Positions 1-7,446 of a DNA stretch of 64,000 nt are shown in pieces. The position numbers and the translations under genes are program-made. Position 1 is the stretch's first letter, and every line of letters starts with the position of its first letter. The notes under the pieces were generated by a model, which had not been told where the DNA came from, did no database searches, and saw only the letters and a list, made by a program, of their open reading frames with translations. The DNA is from Spirochaeta cellobiosiphila DSM 17781 (GTDB taxonomy: Bacteria; Spirochaetota; Spirochaetia; DSM-17781): contig NZ_AUFW01000007.1 of assembly GCF_000426705.1 (NCBI RefSeq), positions 248,001-312,000 on the forward strand, read 5' to 3'.

Positions 1-2365
1 CTGCTTTATGCAAGAAATCATGAGTTAACGTTCCTTCTCTATCTAAAAAGCTGGCTCTCAAGGTAATACAACGACCACCTTCTTCAGGTATATAGACATC
101 ATAAATCTTTATATCTACCATTTCTTTAAGTCGTAATTTCTTAGCAGCAGACAATACATCCGCTACGGGAGTATGATCAGAAGCCAAAACAGTACAGTCA
201 AAAGTAGAACCTTGATACTTTGGTAATGGTTGATATTTTGTTTTATCTTTTAAAGGTTGATCCATAAAATCTGTTACATCTAATAATGCCATCACAAGAT
301 TACCCTTGATCTTAAAATTACGGGTCATAAGAGGATGGATGGTTCCAATAAATCCTGCTGTCTTACCCATCACCCTAATATCTAGAAATTCCCTAGGATG
401 CTTACCCATCCAATCAGACGGAACGTGGGGATTAGGGAATTTGGGTTTAGCTTCAGAAATCTGGGCATTCACTCCCATAAAGTTAAGAAGATCATCAAAA
501 AGATTAAGCATTTCCATAAAAGGCGATTCACTTTTCGAATAATAAACGACACCCAACTGATGTCTTTCATTACTAAAGTTCTTTGGATCACTCCAATAAG
601 ATCGGCCTAATTCAAACAAACGGAAAGAAGAATAGTTCTTTTGATTTAAAGCCGCTTTTTCTAATAAGGAAGGAACTAAGGAAGGACGCATCCTATCTAA
701 TTCAGGACTTAAAGCATTCGCTAAGATCAATTCTTCATTGAGGACATGCCAATCTGCATTTTTAAGGAGCTTGGGTCCCACGATAGGATAAGTATAGATC
801 TCTAAAGCACGACCTCTTAATATAAGGAAGTCCTGGATCCGTCTGGCCATCTTTTTGGCAGGGGATAATTCAATAGCCGTTACTTCATTAAAAGGAGCTT
901 TAGGTTGAAGCTTGTCAAATCCATGGATACGGCCTACTTCTTCAATAAGGTCTGCATCAACTTGCACATCCTTTGTGGCCCTAAAGCTTGGAACAGTTAC
1001 CATCAGATTTTCCCCTTCTGTAGTAACTTCAAACTCAAGAGATTCTAGATTCTTTGCTATCTCCTGACTATTTAAGTCTGTCCCTAATACAGAGTTAACC
1101 CTCTTAGGGGATAGTTCAATCTTCAATTCAGGTGTCTTTATAACACCATCAGAGACAATCTGACCGACAACCTTGGCTTCGGGACAGCTTTCAAGAACTA
1201 ATTCCATCACTCTCAAGACGGTACGTTCTAATTGATTTGTATCAAGAGATTTTTCGTAACGTTGACTGGAATCAGTGCGAAGACCTAAACGGGTAGAAGT
1301 ATGTCTGATTCGTACATCAACCCAATTCGCTGCTTCAATAAAGATACGGGAAGTGGTTGGTTTAACACTGCTTGTTAATCCACCCATAATACCTCCAATA
1401 ACGGAGGGACCCTCTGCATCACAAACCATGGTATCGTCCGCAATGATATCCCGTTCCATATCATCCAATGTCGTAAATTTTGTATCCTCACCCATTTTGC
1501 GAACAATAATTTGTCCTCCCCGGATCGTATCCCTATCAAAAATATGATTAGGCTGACCAAGTTCAAGCATGACATAATTACTGATGTCAACAATGTTGCT
1601 AATAGGACGTAAACCACAGGATATTAATCGCTGTTGTATCCATTTTGGACTGTCTTTGACTGTCACATTTTCCATACTCAATCCATAATATCCTACGCAA
1701 GCTGTACCTTCTTTAACAGAAACAGAGACGGGATTTACATCAGAAGTAAAATGAGACTTCATTTTTGCTTCCCATTCCGAGCTAAAAGCTTTCTTCAAGG
1801 GATTACCAAAGACAGCAGAGAATTCTCTAGCCATTCCATAATGTCCCCACAGATCAGGTCGATGGGTAATGGATTTATTATCTATATCAAGAAGGATATC
1901 TGACTGTAATTCCAGATATTCTGACATTGTCTGACCAATAGAAGCTTCATCATTAAGAATGAGAAGACCTTCATGCCCCTCACCTAAGCCTAATTCATCT
2001 TCTGCACAAAGCATTCCTTCACTTAAGATTCCCCTAATCTTTTTAGGCTCTAAAGTGAATCCTCCAGGAAGGGTGGTACCTATAGGAGCAAAAGGAACTT
2101 TCAATCCAACAGCGACATTAGGAGCCCCACAAACAACTCTTTTTTCTCCGTCCTGACATTTAAAGCTAACTAAATTTAACTTATCCGCTTCAGGATGTGG
2201 TTCTATCTTGGTAATTTGGGCCACGGTTACTTTTGCTAAGTGGGCATTTGTCTCTTCTACACCCTCTACTTCACAAGTGGATAAAGTAAATTTGACACCC
2301 AATTCTTCCGGTGTTAAATCAGGAAGAGGGGTGAATTCTTTGATCCAATCTAAACTAATCTTCAT
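1..2365 (-). CDS. pheT: Phenylalanine--tRNA ligase beta subunit (3' end cut by window edge)
   Basis: This is the beta chain of the alpha2-beta2 synthetase that charges tRNA-Phe in the cytoplasm. The minus-strand frame is open from an ATG at 2365 to the window edge, about 788 codons against roughly 800 for the family. The N-terminus reads MKISLDWIKEF and is followed by the tRNA-binding (EMAP-like) segment around residues 40-150, with motifs such as VVCGAPNV and GMLCAEDELGLG. The last visible residues, near REGTLTHD, fit the anticodon-binding FDX-ACB domain, so only a few C-terminal residues are missing. The start is supported by an AGGAG eight bases upstream. It lies 20 nt after pheS and should share the attenuated pheS transcript. 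It is of bacterial type. Confidence 0.95.
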   Translation of the reverse strand, partial: MKISLDWIKEFTPLPDLTPEELGVKFTLSTCEVEGVEETNAHLAKVTVAQITKIEPHPEADKLNLVSFKCQDGEKRVVCGAPNVAVGLKVPFAPIGTTLPGGFTLEPKKIRGILSEGMLCAEDELGLGEGHEGLLILNDEASIGQTMSEYLELQSDILLDIDNKSITHRPDLWGHYGMAREFSAVFGNPLKKAFSSEWEAKMKSHFTSDVNPVSVSVKEGTACVGYYGLSMENVTVKDSPKWIQQRLISCGLRPISNIVDISNYVMLELGQPNHIFDRDTIRGGQIIVRKMGEDTKFTTLDDMERDIIADDTMVCDAEGPSVIGGIMGGLTSSVKPTTSRIFIEAANWVDVRIRHTSTRLGLRTDSSQRYEKSLDTNQLERTVLRVMELVLESCPEAKVVGQIVSDGVIKTPELKIELSPKRVNSVLGTDLNSQEIAKNLESLEFEVTTEGENLMVTVPSFRATKDVQVDADLIEEVGRIHGFDKLQPKAPFNEVTAIELSPAKKMARRIQDFLILRGRALEIYTYPIVGPKLLKNADWHVLNEELILANALSPELDRMRPSLVPSLLEKAALNQKNYSSFRLFELGRSYWSDPKNFSNERHQLGVVYYSKSESPFMEMLNLFDDLLNFMGVNAQISEAKPKFPNPHVPSDWMGKHPREFLDIRVMGKTAGFIGTIHPLMTRNFKIKGNLVMALLDVTDFMDQPLKDKTKYQPLPKYQGSTFDCTVLASDHTPVADVLSAAKKLRLKEMVDIKIYDVYIPEEGGRCITLRASFLDREGTLTHDFLHKA

Positions 2366-2385
2366 TTTATCAACTCCTAACCTGA

Positions 2386-3432
2386 TTAATATGCTTTGAA
2401 CTGTTCTGAGAACCGAAGGTCCCCTTGGTGAAGGTGGCGTACATCATCAATGTGATATCGCATCATGACAAGACGGTCCACACCGAGCCCCCAGGCAAAC
2501 CCATTCCACTTATGGGGATCAATTCCTCCTGCTTTTAACACATTTGGATGAACCATCCCACAACCCAAAGCTTCTACCCAACCAACTTGTTTACAGACAG
2601 AACAACCTTTGCCACCACAGAGAAGACATTCATAATCTAATTCAAAGCCCGGTTCTACGAAAGGGAAGTATCCAGGACGAAGACGAACATTAATATCCTT
2701 CTTAAAGACTTCCCTAAGTAAAGTTCTTAGAAAGTGGATCATATGAGATACGGAGATATCTTCACCAATCATCATACCTTCAAACTGATGGAAAGCCGCT
2801 TCATGACTGGCATCCAGAGATTCTGAACGGAAGACTTTCCCTGGAGCAACAAATTTAAAGGGAGGATTTTTCTTCTGCTCCATACCCCTAATCTGAATAT
2901 TGGAAGTTTGTGTTCTTAATAAGTGCTTCATATCATTAAACCAGAACGTATCCTGCAAGTCCCTGGCAGGGTGATTAGCAGGAACATTCAAAGCTTCAAA
3001 GTTATAGAACTCCGTTTCTATATGAGGCCCATCCAGGATATCAAAACCCATAGACAGGAAAATATCTTCCAGATCTCTTGTTATTTTTGTTAGAGGATGG
3101 AGACCAGCGGACTGTTGACCTTTATCCTTAACACGTTCAAGCCAACTGATATCCTGCCAGTTTTTTTCCAACTTGGCATTGATTTCACTTAGCTCGATCT
3201 GCTGACTTCGCTTTCCTATGGCTTCTTCCATAGTCTGCTTAACTTCATTAGCTTTAGCTCCAAAGCTCTTTTTCTCTTCAACTGACAGGTCTTTCATCCC
3301 TGACATAAGGCCTTTGAGCTTACCCTTTTTACCAAGGTATTCAGACTTAAATTGAGCCATATCTGGCAGACTATTGACTGAATCAAGGGATTGTTCAAAC
3401 TCATTAAGGACTTCTTGTAATTTATCCAGCAT
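2386..3432 (-). CDS. pheS: Phenylalanine--tRNA ligase alpha subunit
   Basis: This is the catalytic alpha chain of phenylalanyl-tRNA synthetase. An N-terminal coiled coil (about residues 1-90) is followed by the class II core. Visible motifs include FRSESLDASHEAAFHQFEG (motif 2 region), the FPFVEPGFE stretch of the Phe pocket, and the motif 3 segment GLGVDRLVMMRY near the C-terminus. Four cysteines in CLLCGGKGCSVC are typical of many bacterial PheS proteins. I chose the ATG at 3432, which has AAGGAG seven bases upstream, over an earlier in-frame start at 3462. At 348 residues it has normal length. It is the first structural gene of pheST and lies directly behind the attenuator at 3486-3519. 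Confidence 0.96.
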   Translation of the reverse strand: MLDKLQEVLNEFEQSLDSVNSLPDMAQFKSEYLGKKGKLKGLMSGMKDLSVEEKKSFGAKANEVKQTMEEAIGKRSQQIELSEINAKLEKNWQDISWLERVKDKGQQSAGLHPLTKITRDLEDIFLSMGFDILDGPHIETEFYNFEALNVPANHPARDLQDTFWFNDMKHLLRTQTSNIQIRGMEQKKNPPFKFVAPGKVFRSESLDASHEAAFHQFEGMMIGEDISVSHMIHFLRTLLREVFKKDINVRLRPGYFPFVEPGFELDYECLLCGGKGCSVCKQVGWVEALGCGMVHPNVLKAGGIDPHKWNGFAWGLGVDRLVMMRYHIDDVRHLHQGDLRFSEQFKAY

Positions 3433-3485
3433 CCTTTGCTCCTTCATCCTTTTCTGCGGCACAGTTCCCCTGAGAGGAGAAATAC

Positions 3486-3519
3486 AAAAAAAAAGCGGAC
3501 CCCTTCATCAGGATCCGCT
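3486..3519 (-). terminator. Attenuator terminator in the pheST leader
   Basis: On the minus strand a 9-bp stem, AGCGGATCC with GGGTCCGCT (one G-U pair), closes an 8-nt loop and runs into eight or more T residues, about 55 nt before the pheS start. It sits after a Phe-rich leader ORF. An alternative 8-bp pairing exists between CAGGATTC (3555-3562) and GGATCCTG (3509-3516). It would consume the 5' arm of the terminator and so act as the antiterminator. Confidence 0.88.
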
Positions 3520-3536
3520 GATTTGCCTTAGACTAA

Positions 3537-3620
3537 TTATCTATGGGAAACCCCGAATCCTGTGATTCCGGTAAAGCTAAAAAAGAAAAATAAACCTGTA
3601 AAAAAGATTCTGCTTCCCAT
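3537..3620 (-). CDS. Phe-rich leader peptide of pheST (27 aa)
   Basis: This short ORF begins MGSRIFFTGL and ends GFGVSHR. It has eight Phe codons in 27, including a run of four (residues 11-14) and another at residue 16. Stalling at these codons when charged tRNA-Phe is scarce would cover the CCGGAATC arm just downstream. That frees CAGGATTC to form the antiterminator. Reading on to the stop codon would cover CAGGATTC and allow termination. E. coli pheST is controlled by the same logic. No Shine-Dalgarno is visible. The ATG lies only 10 nt after the -10 box, so it may be translated from a nearly leaderless transcript. Confidence 0.85.
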   Translation of the reverse strand: MGSRIFFTGLFFFFSFTGITGFGVSHR

Positions 3621-3630
3621 AATTGAATTC

Positions 3631-3658
3631 ATTATATTAAGTAACCTCATTCTGTCAA
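3631..3658 (-). promoter_or_regulatory. pheST promoter
   Basis: A consensus -35 (TTGACA, 3653-3658) and a consensus -10 (TATAAT, 3631-3636) are separated by 16 bases on the minus strand. They lie immediately upstream of the leader peptide and 5 bases after the end of the preceding gene. This is one of the best sigma-70 type promoters in the window. Confidence 0.85.
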
Positions 3659-3663
3659 TACAC

Positions 3664-4320
3664 TTAAAGCCCTCTTAGGGCAACCAAAGCTAACTGATAC
3701 CCCTGGGAATAGTCTTCACCAAAGCTTCCTTTGAGGTCATCCTGTTCTATCCGCTTTTGAATACTCGCCTTAGCGTTCATAAGAAGAGCATAGAAATCAG
3801 GACTTAAAGAGGAATCTTCATGTAAGAGTTCAGGAACCTTTCCTAAACCAAAGAGTAAGATTATTTCGTTTTGTTGATAGATCCGGTCCATTCCCTCTCC
3901 CCCAAAAGGAAAAGAAAGAAGAAACTGAAAGGCGGCTTTAAGAGCCTCTATTACTTTATAAGTTCGTTCTATCATCTGTTTATTTAATAGACGGGAGAGA
4001 AGAGCTATTCCTAACACAGTAGGAAAGACCACCATATCCATAAACTCATCAGCAGGTAAAGAGTCAAATGGTTCCGCAACAGCCCAACTGCCCCCGGGAA
4101 GAGCCCCTTGTGATGACCTTTGTAGATTAAGGAGGCTATCAACTAAACCTCTTATATTTTCAGAAGTATATTGATTGTGAGGTATATGACCTCCAGCTAA
4201 CTGTTCCAAAGTAAATCGTAACTTTCCCACAATGGCTAGTCGATCTTCATAGTCACCCTTATCTTCAATAATAAAAGTGCGGCATAATCGGTTATTCAAT
4301 AAGCTCATAATGAAAAGCAT
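3664..4320 (-). CDS. Hypothetical protein, no recognised family
   Basis: I do not recognise this protein of about 218 residues. It is soluble-looking, with no signal peptide and no clear membrane segment. It contains helical stretches and a GALPGGSW motif near the middle. The ATG at 4320 has GAGGAG upstream but only three bases away. The next ATG (4308) is 15 bases from the same element, and the longer frame starts with a TTG, so the start is uncertain. It is transcribed towards pheST, which has its own promoter directly after this stop codon. Confidence 0.6.
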   Translation of the reverse strand: MLFIMSLLNNRLCRTFIIEDKGDYEDRLAIVGKLRFTLEQLAGGHIPHNQYTSENIRGLVDSLLNLQRSSQGALPGGSWAVAEPFDSLPADEFMDMVVFPTVLGIALLSRLLNKQMIERTYKVIEALKAAFQFLLSFPFGGEGMDRIYQQNEIILLFGLGKVPELLHEDSSLSPDFYALLMNAKASIQKRIEQDDLKGSFGEDYSQGYQLALVALRGL

Positions 4321-4419
4321 TGTCTCCTCAAAAACTGATAAGATCAAGCTATAAATCCTCAAAAAACTGAGCTTGCCAAGGAAACTTATAGCCTATAACC
4401 TAGAACAAAAGGAGCAACT

Positions 4420-4755
4420 ATGACTCTATTTGAAAAAATCCTAAAAGGTGATATTCCTTCAGATAAAGTTTATGAAGACGAATATAGTTTTGCCTTTAAA
4501 GACATCAGTCCCCAAGCCCCCGTACATGTACTTGTTATACCTAAGACGAAGGCACGAAACATTGAGGAATTAGCAGACCTCTCACAAGAAGTTGTCAACG
4601 GATATCTAAAGGGTATTAAAAAGACAATACAAACTTTGGAATTGGCAGAAGGTTATCGAGTTGTATTTAATACAGGAGAATGGGGAGGACAGACAGTTGA
4701 TTATGTTCATGCTCATATTCTTGGAAAACGACAACTATCCTGGCCTCCAGGTTAA
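4420..4755 (+). CDS. HIT family (HINT-like) nucleotide hydrolase
   Basis: This 111-residue protein matches the histidine triad family, which hydrolyses phosphoramidate or phosphate bonds on purine nucleotides. The N-terminal KILKGDIPSDKVYED and the C-terminal GKRQLSWPPG are HINT1-like. The triad H-x-H-x-H reads Y-V-H-A-H here. The middle His (the nucleophile in HINT1) and the last His are kept, and the first is replaced by Tyr. The protein has normal length for HinT. It is convergent with the next gene, with three bases between stop codons, so the two are not co-transcribed. Confidence 0.85.
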   Translation: MTLFEKILKGDIPSDKVYEDEYSFAFKDISPQAPVHVLVIPKTKARNIEELADLSQEVVNGYLKGIKKTIQTLELAEGYRVVFNTGEWGGQTVDYVHAHILGKRQLSWPPG

Positions 4756-4758
4756 TAG

Positions 4759-5415
4759 TTAAAAACTTTTATACGGAACAATTTCAGTTATATTCAGGTG
4801 GACTCTCACATTGGCATGTATCTTACCTGATTCTACAGTAAAGGAAGGAACATCAATAAGAAGAGCTTCTCCTGTTATTTCCCGAGGTTTATTGAATTCT
4901 CTTGGACGTAGATAATTACGGATAGCTTCTTTGATACCGTTATCAATGGACTTAAACCGGCTTTCCCAGCCAAGGAAGTAATTAGCAGAACCAAATCCAC
5001 CTGCAGTAGGAATATTAGCGGAGTTCCAGTGTTGTCGATTTATGATCTGGGCTTGATTCAGATAATACTCTACAGTTATATACAAGTTCCTATCCACTCT
5101 TCTACTGCTTCGTATCTTTAGTCGTTTATCCCCCCAGGGAATTTGCTTAATCGGCTCAATCTCATAATATTCCTTAATCTGACGATTTTTGTCACTTGGG
5201 GTGTAAGTAAAATGGTATCCATAAATCATCCCAGAAAAGATATACCGAGCTTCCTCCAATATACGACGAAAGACTTCTTCATCAACAGGTGGTTCTTCCA
5301 ATTCATCAGGATTACGAGGTCCTAAAGGAAAGTAGATGACACCTGTCAGGTATTCATCTACTCCATAGGATAAGGTTGTAATCAGTAAAAAAAACAGAAT
5401 AAGAAATCGTTTCAC
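4759..5415 (-). CDS. Exported hypothetical protein
   Basis: The 218-residue product starts with a clear signal peptide (MKRFLILFFLLITTLSYG) that ends near residue 18, and no further membrane segment is seen. The mature part is rich in aromatic and charged residues and looks beta-rich, ending in VRVHLNITEIVPYKSF. I recognise no family. It follows the rhomboid gene after seven bases and is likely co-transcribed with it, which places both at the cell envelope. Confidence 0.65.
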   Translation of the reverse strand: MKRFLILFFLLITTLSYGVDEYLTGVIYFPLGPRNPDELEEPPVDEEVFRRILEEARYIFSGMIYGYHFTYTPSDKNRQIKEYYEIEPIKQIPWGDKRLKIRSSRRVDRNLYITVEYYLNQAQIINRQHWNSANIPTAGGFGSANYFLGWESRFKSIDNGIKEAIRNYLRPREFNKPREITGEALLIDVPSFTVESGKIHANVRVHLNITEIVPYKSF

Positions 5416-5422
5416 ACCCCTA

Positions 5423-6064
5423 TTATCGGTATCTTTTGGGAGGGAAGAAACGATCTATGGGATTAATTCTTAATCGAACCAGGAAGTATAGGTAGGCAAA
5501 AAGAAAACCAGCTAAGTGACTAAAGTGAGCCACATTGGAATTATAAGAGGCCAACTGACTATACACTTCTATAACTGTATATCCCAATACCAAAATAGGA
5601 GCTCTCACAGGAATAAGACCCCATATAAAAATCCTTGCTGTAGGATAGAAAGTAGCAAAGCCTAGCATGACACCATAGATAGCACCACTCGCTCCCAGTA
5701 AAGATACCTGAGGAGATCCTGTATACCAATAAAATGCCAAGCTTATCAGACCTACAAGAATTCCTACAAACATATAATAAAGAAGGAATTCCCAGCTCCC
5801 TAGACGTTCTTCCAAATGTTGCCCAAAGATAAACAAAGCCAGCATGTTGAACAAAATATGGGAGAAACTCGCGTGGGTAAACATATAAGTCACAAGCTGC
5901 CAATAATAACCATATTCAATGACTGCAATGGGAGTCATAGCCATAGACAATTGAAATTGTCTTGAAAGGGAAGTCAAAAAGAAGACCACCACATTAATCC
6001 CAATCAAATAGAGGACGACATTATGTCGACTATAGGGTAATTTTTTCTGTAAAAACATGATCAT
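5423..6064 (-). CDS. Rhomboid family intramembrane serine protease
   Basis: A 213-residue multi-spanning protein (about six helices) that cleaves transmembrane substrates within the bilayer. The catalytic Ser lies in GASGAIYG (Ser126) and the partner His in FSHLAGF (His183). The family Asn/His-rich segment HASFSHILFNM is at about residues 64-74. Length and layout fit the compact bacterial rhomboids. A TTGACT/TAACTT promoter pair overlaps the palindrome at 6080-6097 and ends directly at the first ATG, so translation may begin at ATG 6064 or at 6058 on a very short leader. Confidence 0.9.
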   Translation of the reverse strand: MIMFLQKKLPYSRHNVVLYLIGINVVVFFLTSLSRQFQLSMAMTPIAVIEYGYYWQLVTYMFTHASFSHILFNMLALFIFGQHLEERLGSWEFLLYYMFVGILVGLISLAFYWYTGSPQVSLLGASGAIYGVMLGFATFYPTARIFIWGLIPVRAPILVLGYTVIEVYSQLASYNSNVAHFSHLAGFLFAYLYFLVRLRINPIDRFFPPKRYR

Positions 6065-6079
6065 AAGTTACTCATCAAT

Positions 6080-6097
6080 TCATTGACCAGTCAATGA
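6080..6097. promoter_or_regulatory. 18-bp palindrome between divergent genes (possible operator)
   Basis: TCATTGACCAGTCAATGA reads the same on both strands (arms TCATTGAC and GTCAATGA around CA). It lies in the 67-bp gap between the rhomboid gene and the HD-domain gene and contains the presumed rhomboid -35 box. A dimeric repressor site is the simplest reading. No matching regulator can be named. Confidence 0.5.
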
Positions 6098-6131
6098 TTA
6101 TCCCGTAAATTGTCACCAAAGGCAGGTCAGA

Positions 6132-6716
6132 ATGAATCAATTAGAACAAATATTTGTGTTTATCAAAGAAATCGACAAGGTCAAAAACATACAACGCCAA
6201 TCTCTCGTATCAGAGAGTCTTCGCCGTGAAAACGATGCAGAACATGCCTGGCATCTAGCGATGATGGCTATGGTCCTTCAAACTTTTGCTAATGATCATA
6301 TAGACCTACTAAAAGTACTCAAAATGGTTCTTATCCATGACATCGTAGAAATCGATGCAGGGGATGTCTTTCTCTATGACCTGGAAGCCAGAAAAGCCCA
6401 AAAAGCAATAGAAGCTGAAGCCGCGAGAAGAATCTTTGGATTGTTACCCCATCCTATGGGACAAGAACTTATTGAGTTGTGGGAAGACTTCGAAGACAGG
6501 CAGACCCCTGAAAGTAGATTCGCTGCCTCCCTGGATCGTATTCAACCAATGCTTCAAAATTACATGACCGGGGGGAAAGCCTGGAAAGAGCACAAAATCA
6601 CTCGAGACATGGTTCTCAAAACAAATGCCCACATAGGAGAAGGCTCAAAGGAACTATGGGAAATGATCCAAGCTATGATTGATGATGCTGTCAAAAAAGG
6701 CTATCTCCTACCTTAA
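6132..6716 (+). CDS. HD domain phosphohydrolase (YfbR/HDDC2-like)
   Basis: This 194-residue protein belongs to the HD superfamily, whose HDDC2/YfbR branch dephosphorylates (deoxy)nucleoside monophosphates. The metal-binding residues are visible: His in ENDAEHAWH (about residues 35-43), the HD pair in MVLIHDIVEIDAGD (about 66-79), and a distal Asp in AASLDRIQPM (near residue 137). These residues define the HD_3 pattern. It is followed after four bases by a convergent gene, so it is monocistronic. Confidence 0.85.
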   Translation: MNQLEQIFVFIKEIDKVKNIQRQSLVSESLRRENDAEHAWHLAMMAMVLQTFANDHIDLLKVLKMVLIHDIVEIDAGDVFLYDLEARKAQKAIEAEAARRIFGLLPHPMGQELIELWEDFEDRQTPESRFAASLDRIQPMLQNYMTGGKAWKEHKITRDMVLKTNAHIGEGSKELWEMIQAMIDDAVKKGYLLP

Positions 6717-6720
6717 TGGT

Positions 6721-7446
6721 TTATCCAAAATACATAAGCCATAAATTGGTAAAAGGTATAACTAAAAGAAGTGCCGGTAACTGGTTAACCACAGGGAAAT
6801 CCTTAATTTTGGCCATACGCAATCCTAATCCTATCATAATAACTCCTCCACAAGCAGAGAAATTAGCATAGGTGGGACCTGTCATATAGGGCATGATAAA
6901 GCTAGAAAGAAAATATAACAAAGATTGAAAAGCCAACTGTGGAATAAACAATAAGCTGACAGAGATACCAAAGGTCATGGCGAAGATTATGGCTGTAAAG
7001 AAATCCAGTATGGACTTAATAATTAGCAGTTGATAATCCCCTGAGAGACCTTCTGTCAAAGCTCCAAGAATTCCCATTCCACTCATGGTAAACAGAACAA
7101 TTAAAGCAGAGTACTGTCGTGAGAACTCAATACTTACCCCTTGGGAATTCTTCTCTTTAGAAGAAGATAGTAATCGCCCCGTTAATCCTTGCAGAGATTG
7201 AGCACTTTTATTAACCCATTGCTCCAACATGAGAAGCTCACCAATAGCCACGCCAAAGATAATGGCAATCACAACTGGTGGAGCCGTTTCCATTTTTATT
7301 AACATAGTTACCCCAATAGATAAAGCAATGAGGGCAAAAGAGGGGCTCAACCCTTCTGCTATTCGCTTGGGAATGATAGGTTTGAGTATAAAGCCTATTA
7401 TTCCTCCTGTAAAAATAGCTGTGCTATTTACGAGAGGCCCGATCAT
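6721..7446 (-). CDS. DUF554 family membrane protein
   Basis: The 241-residue product has about seven hydrophobic helices and the N-terminal layout MIGPLVNSTAIFTGGIIGF seen in the DUF554 (YdfK-like) family. The function of that family is not established, and transport is only a guess. It overlaps the end of the ABC-F gene by four bases (ATGA), which implies translational coupling. Confidence 0.85.
   Translation of the reverse strand: MIGPLVNSTAIFTGGIIGFILKPIIPKRIAEGLSPSFALIALSIGVTMLIKMETAPPVVIAIIFGVAIGELLMLEQWVNKSAQSLQGLTGRLLSSSKEKNSQGVSIEFSRQYSALIVLFTMSGMGILGALTEGLSGDYQLLIIKSILDFFTAIIFAMTFGISVSLLFIPQLAFQSLLYFLSSFIMPYMTGPTYANFSACGGVIMIGLGLRMAKIKDFPVVNQLPALLLVIPFTNLWLMYFG

Noticed and set aside
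5559-5903. 114-codon minus-strand ORF inside the rhomboid gene
   Set aside because: It is in another frame of the well-supported rhomboid protease and shows no protein family.
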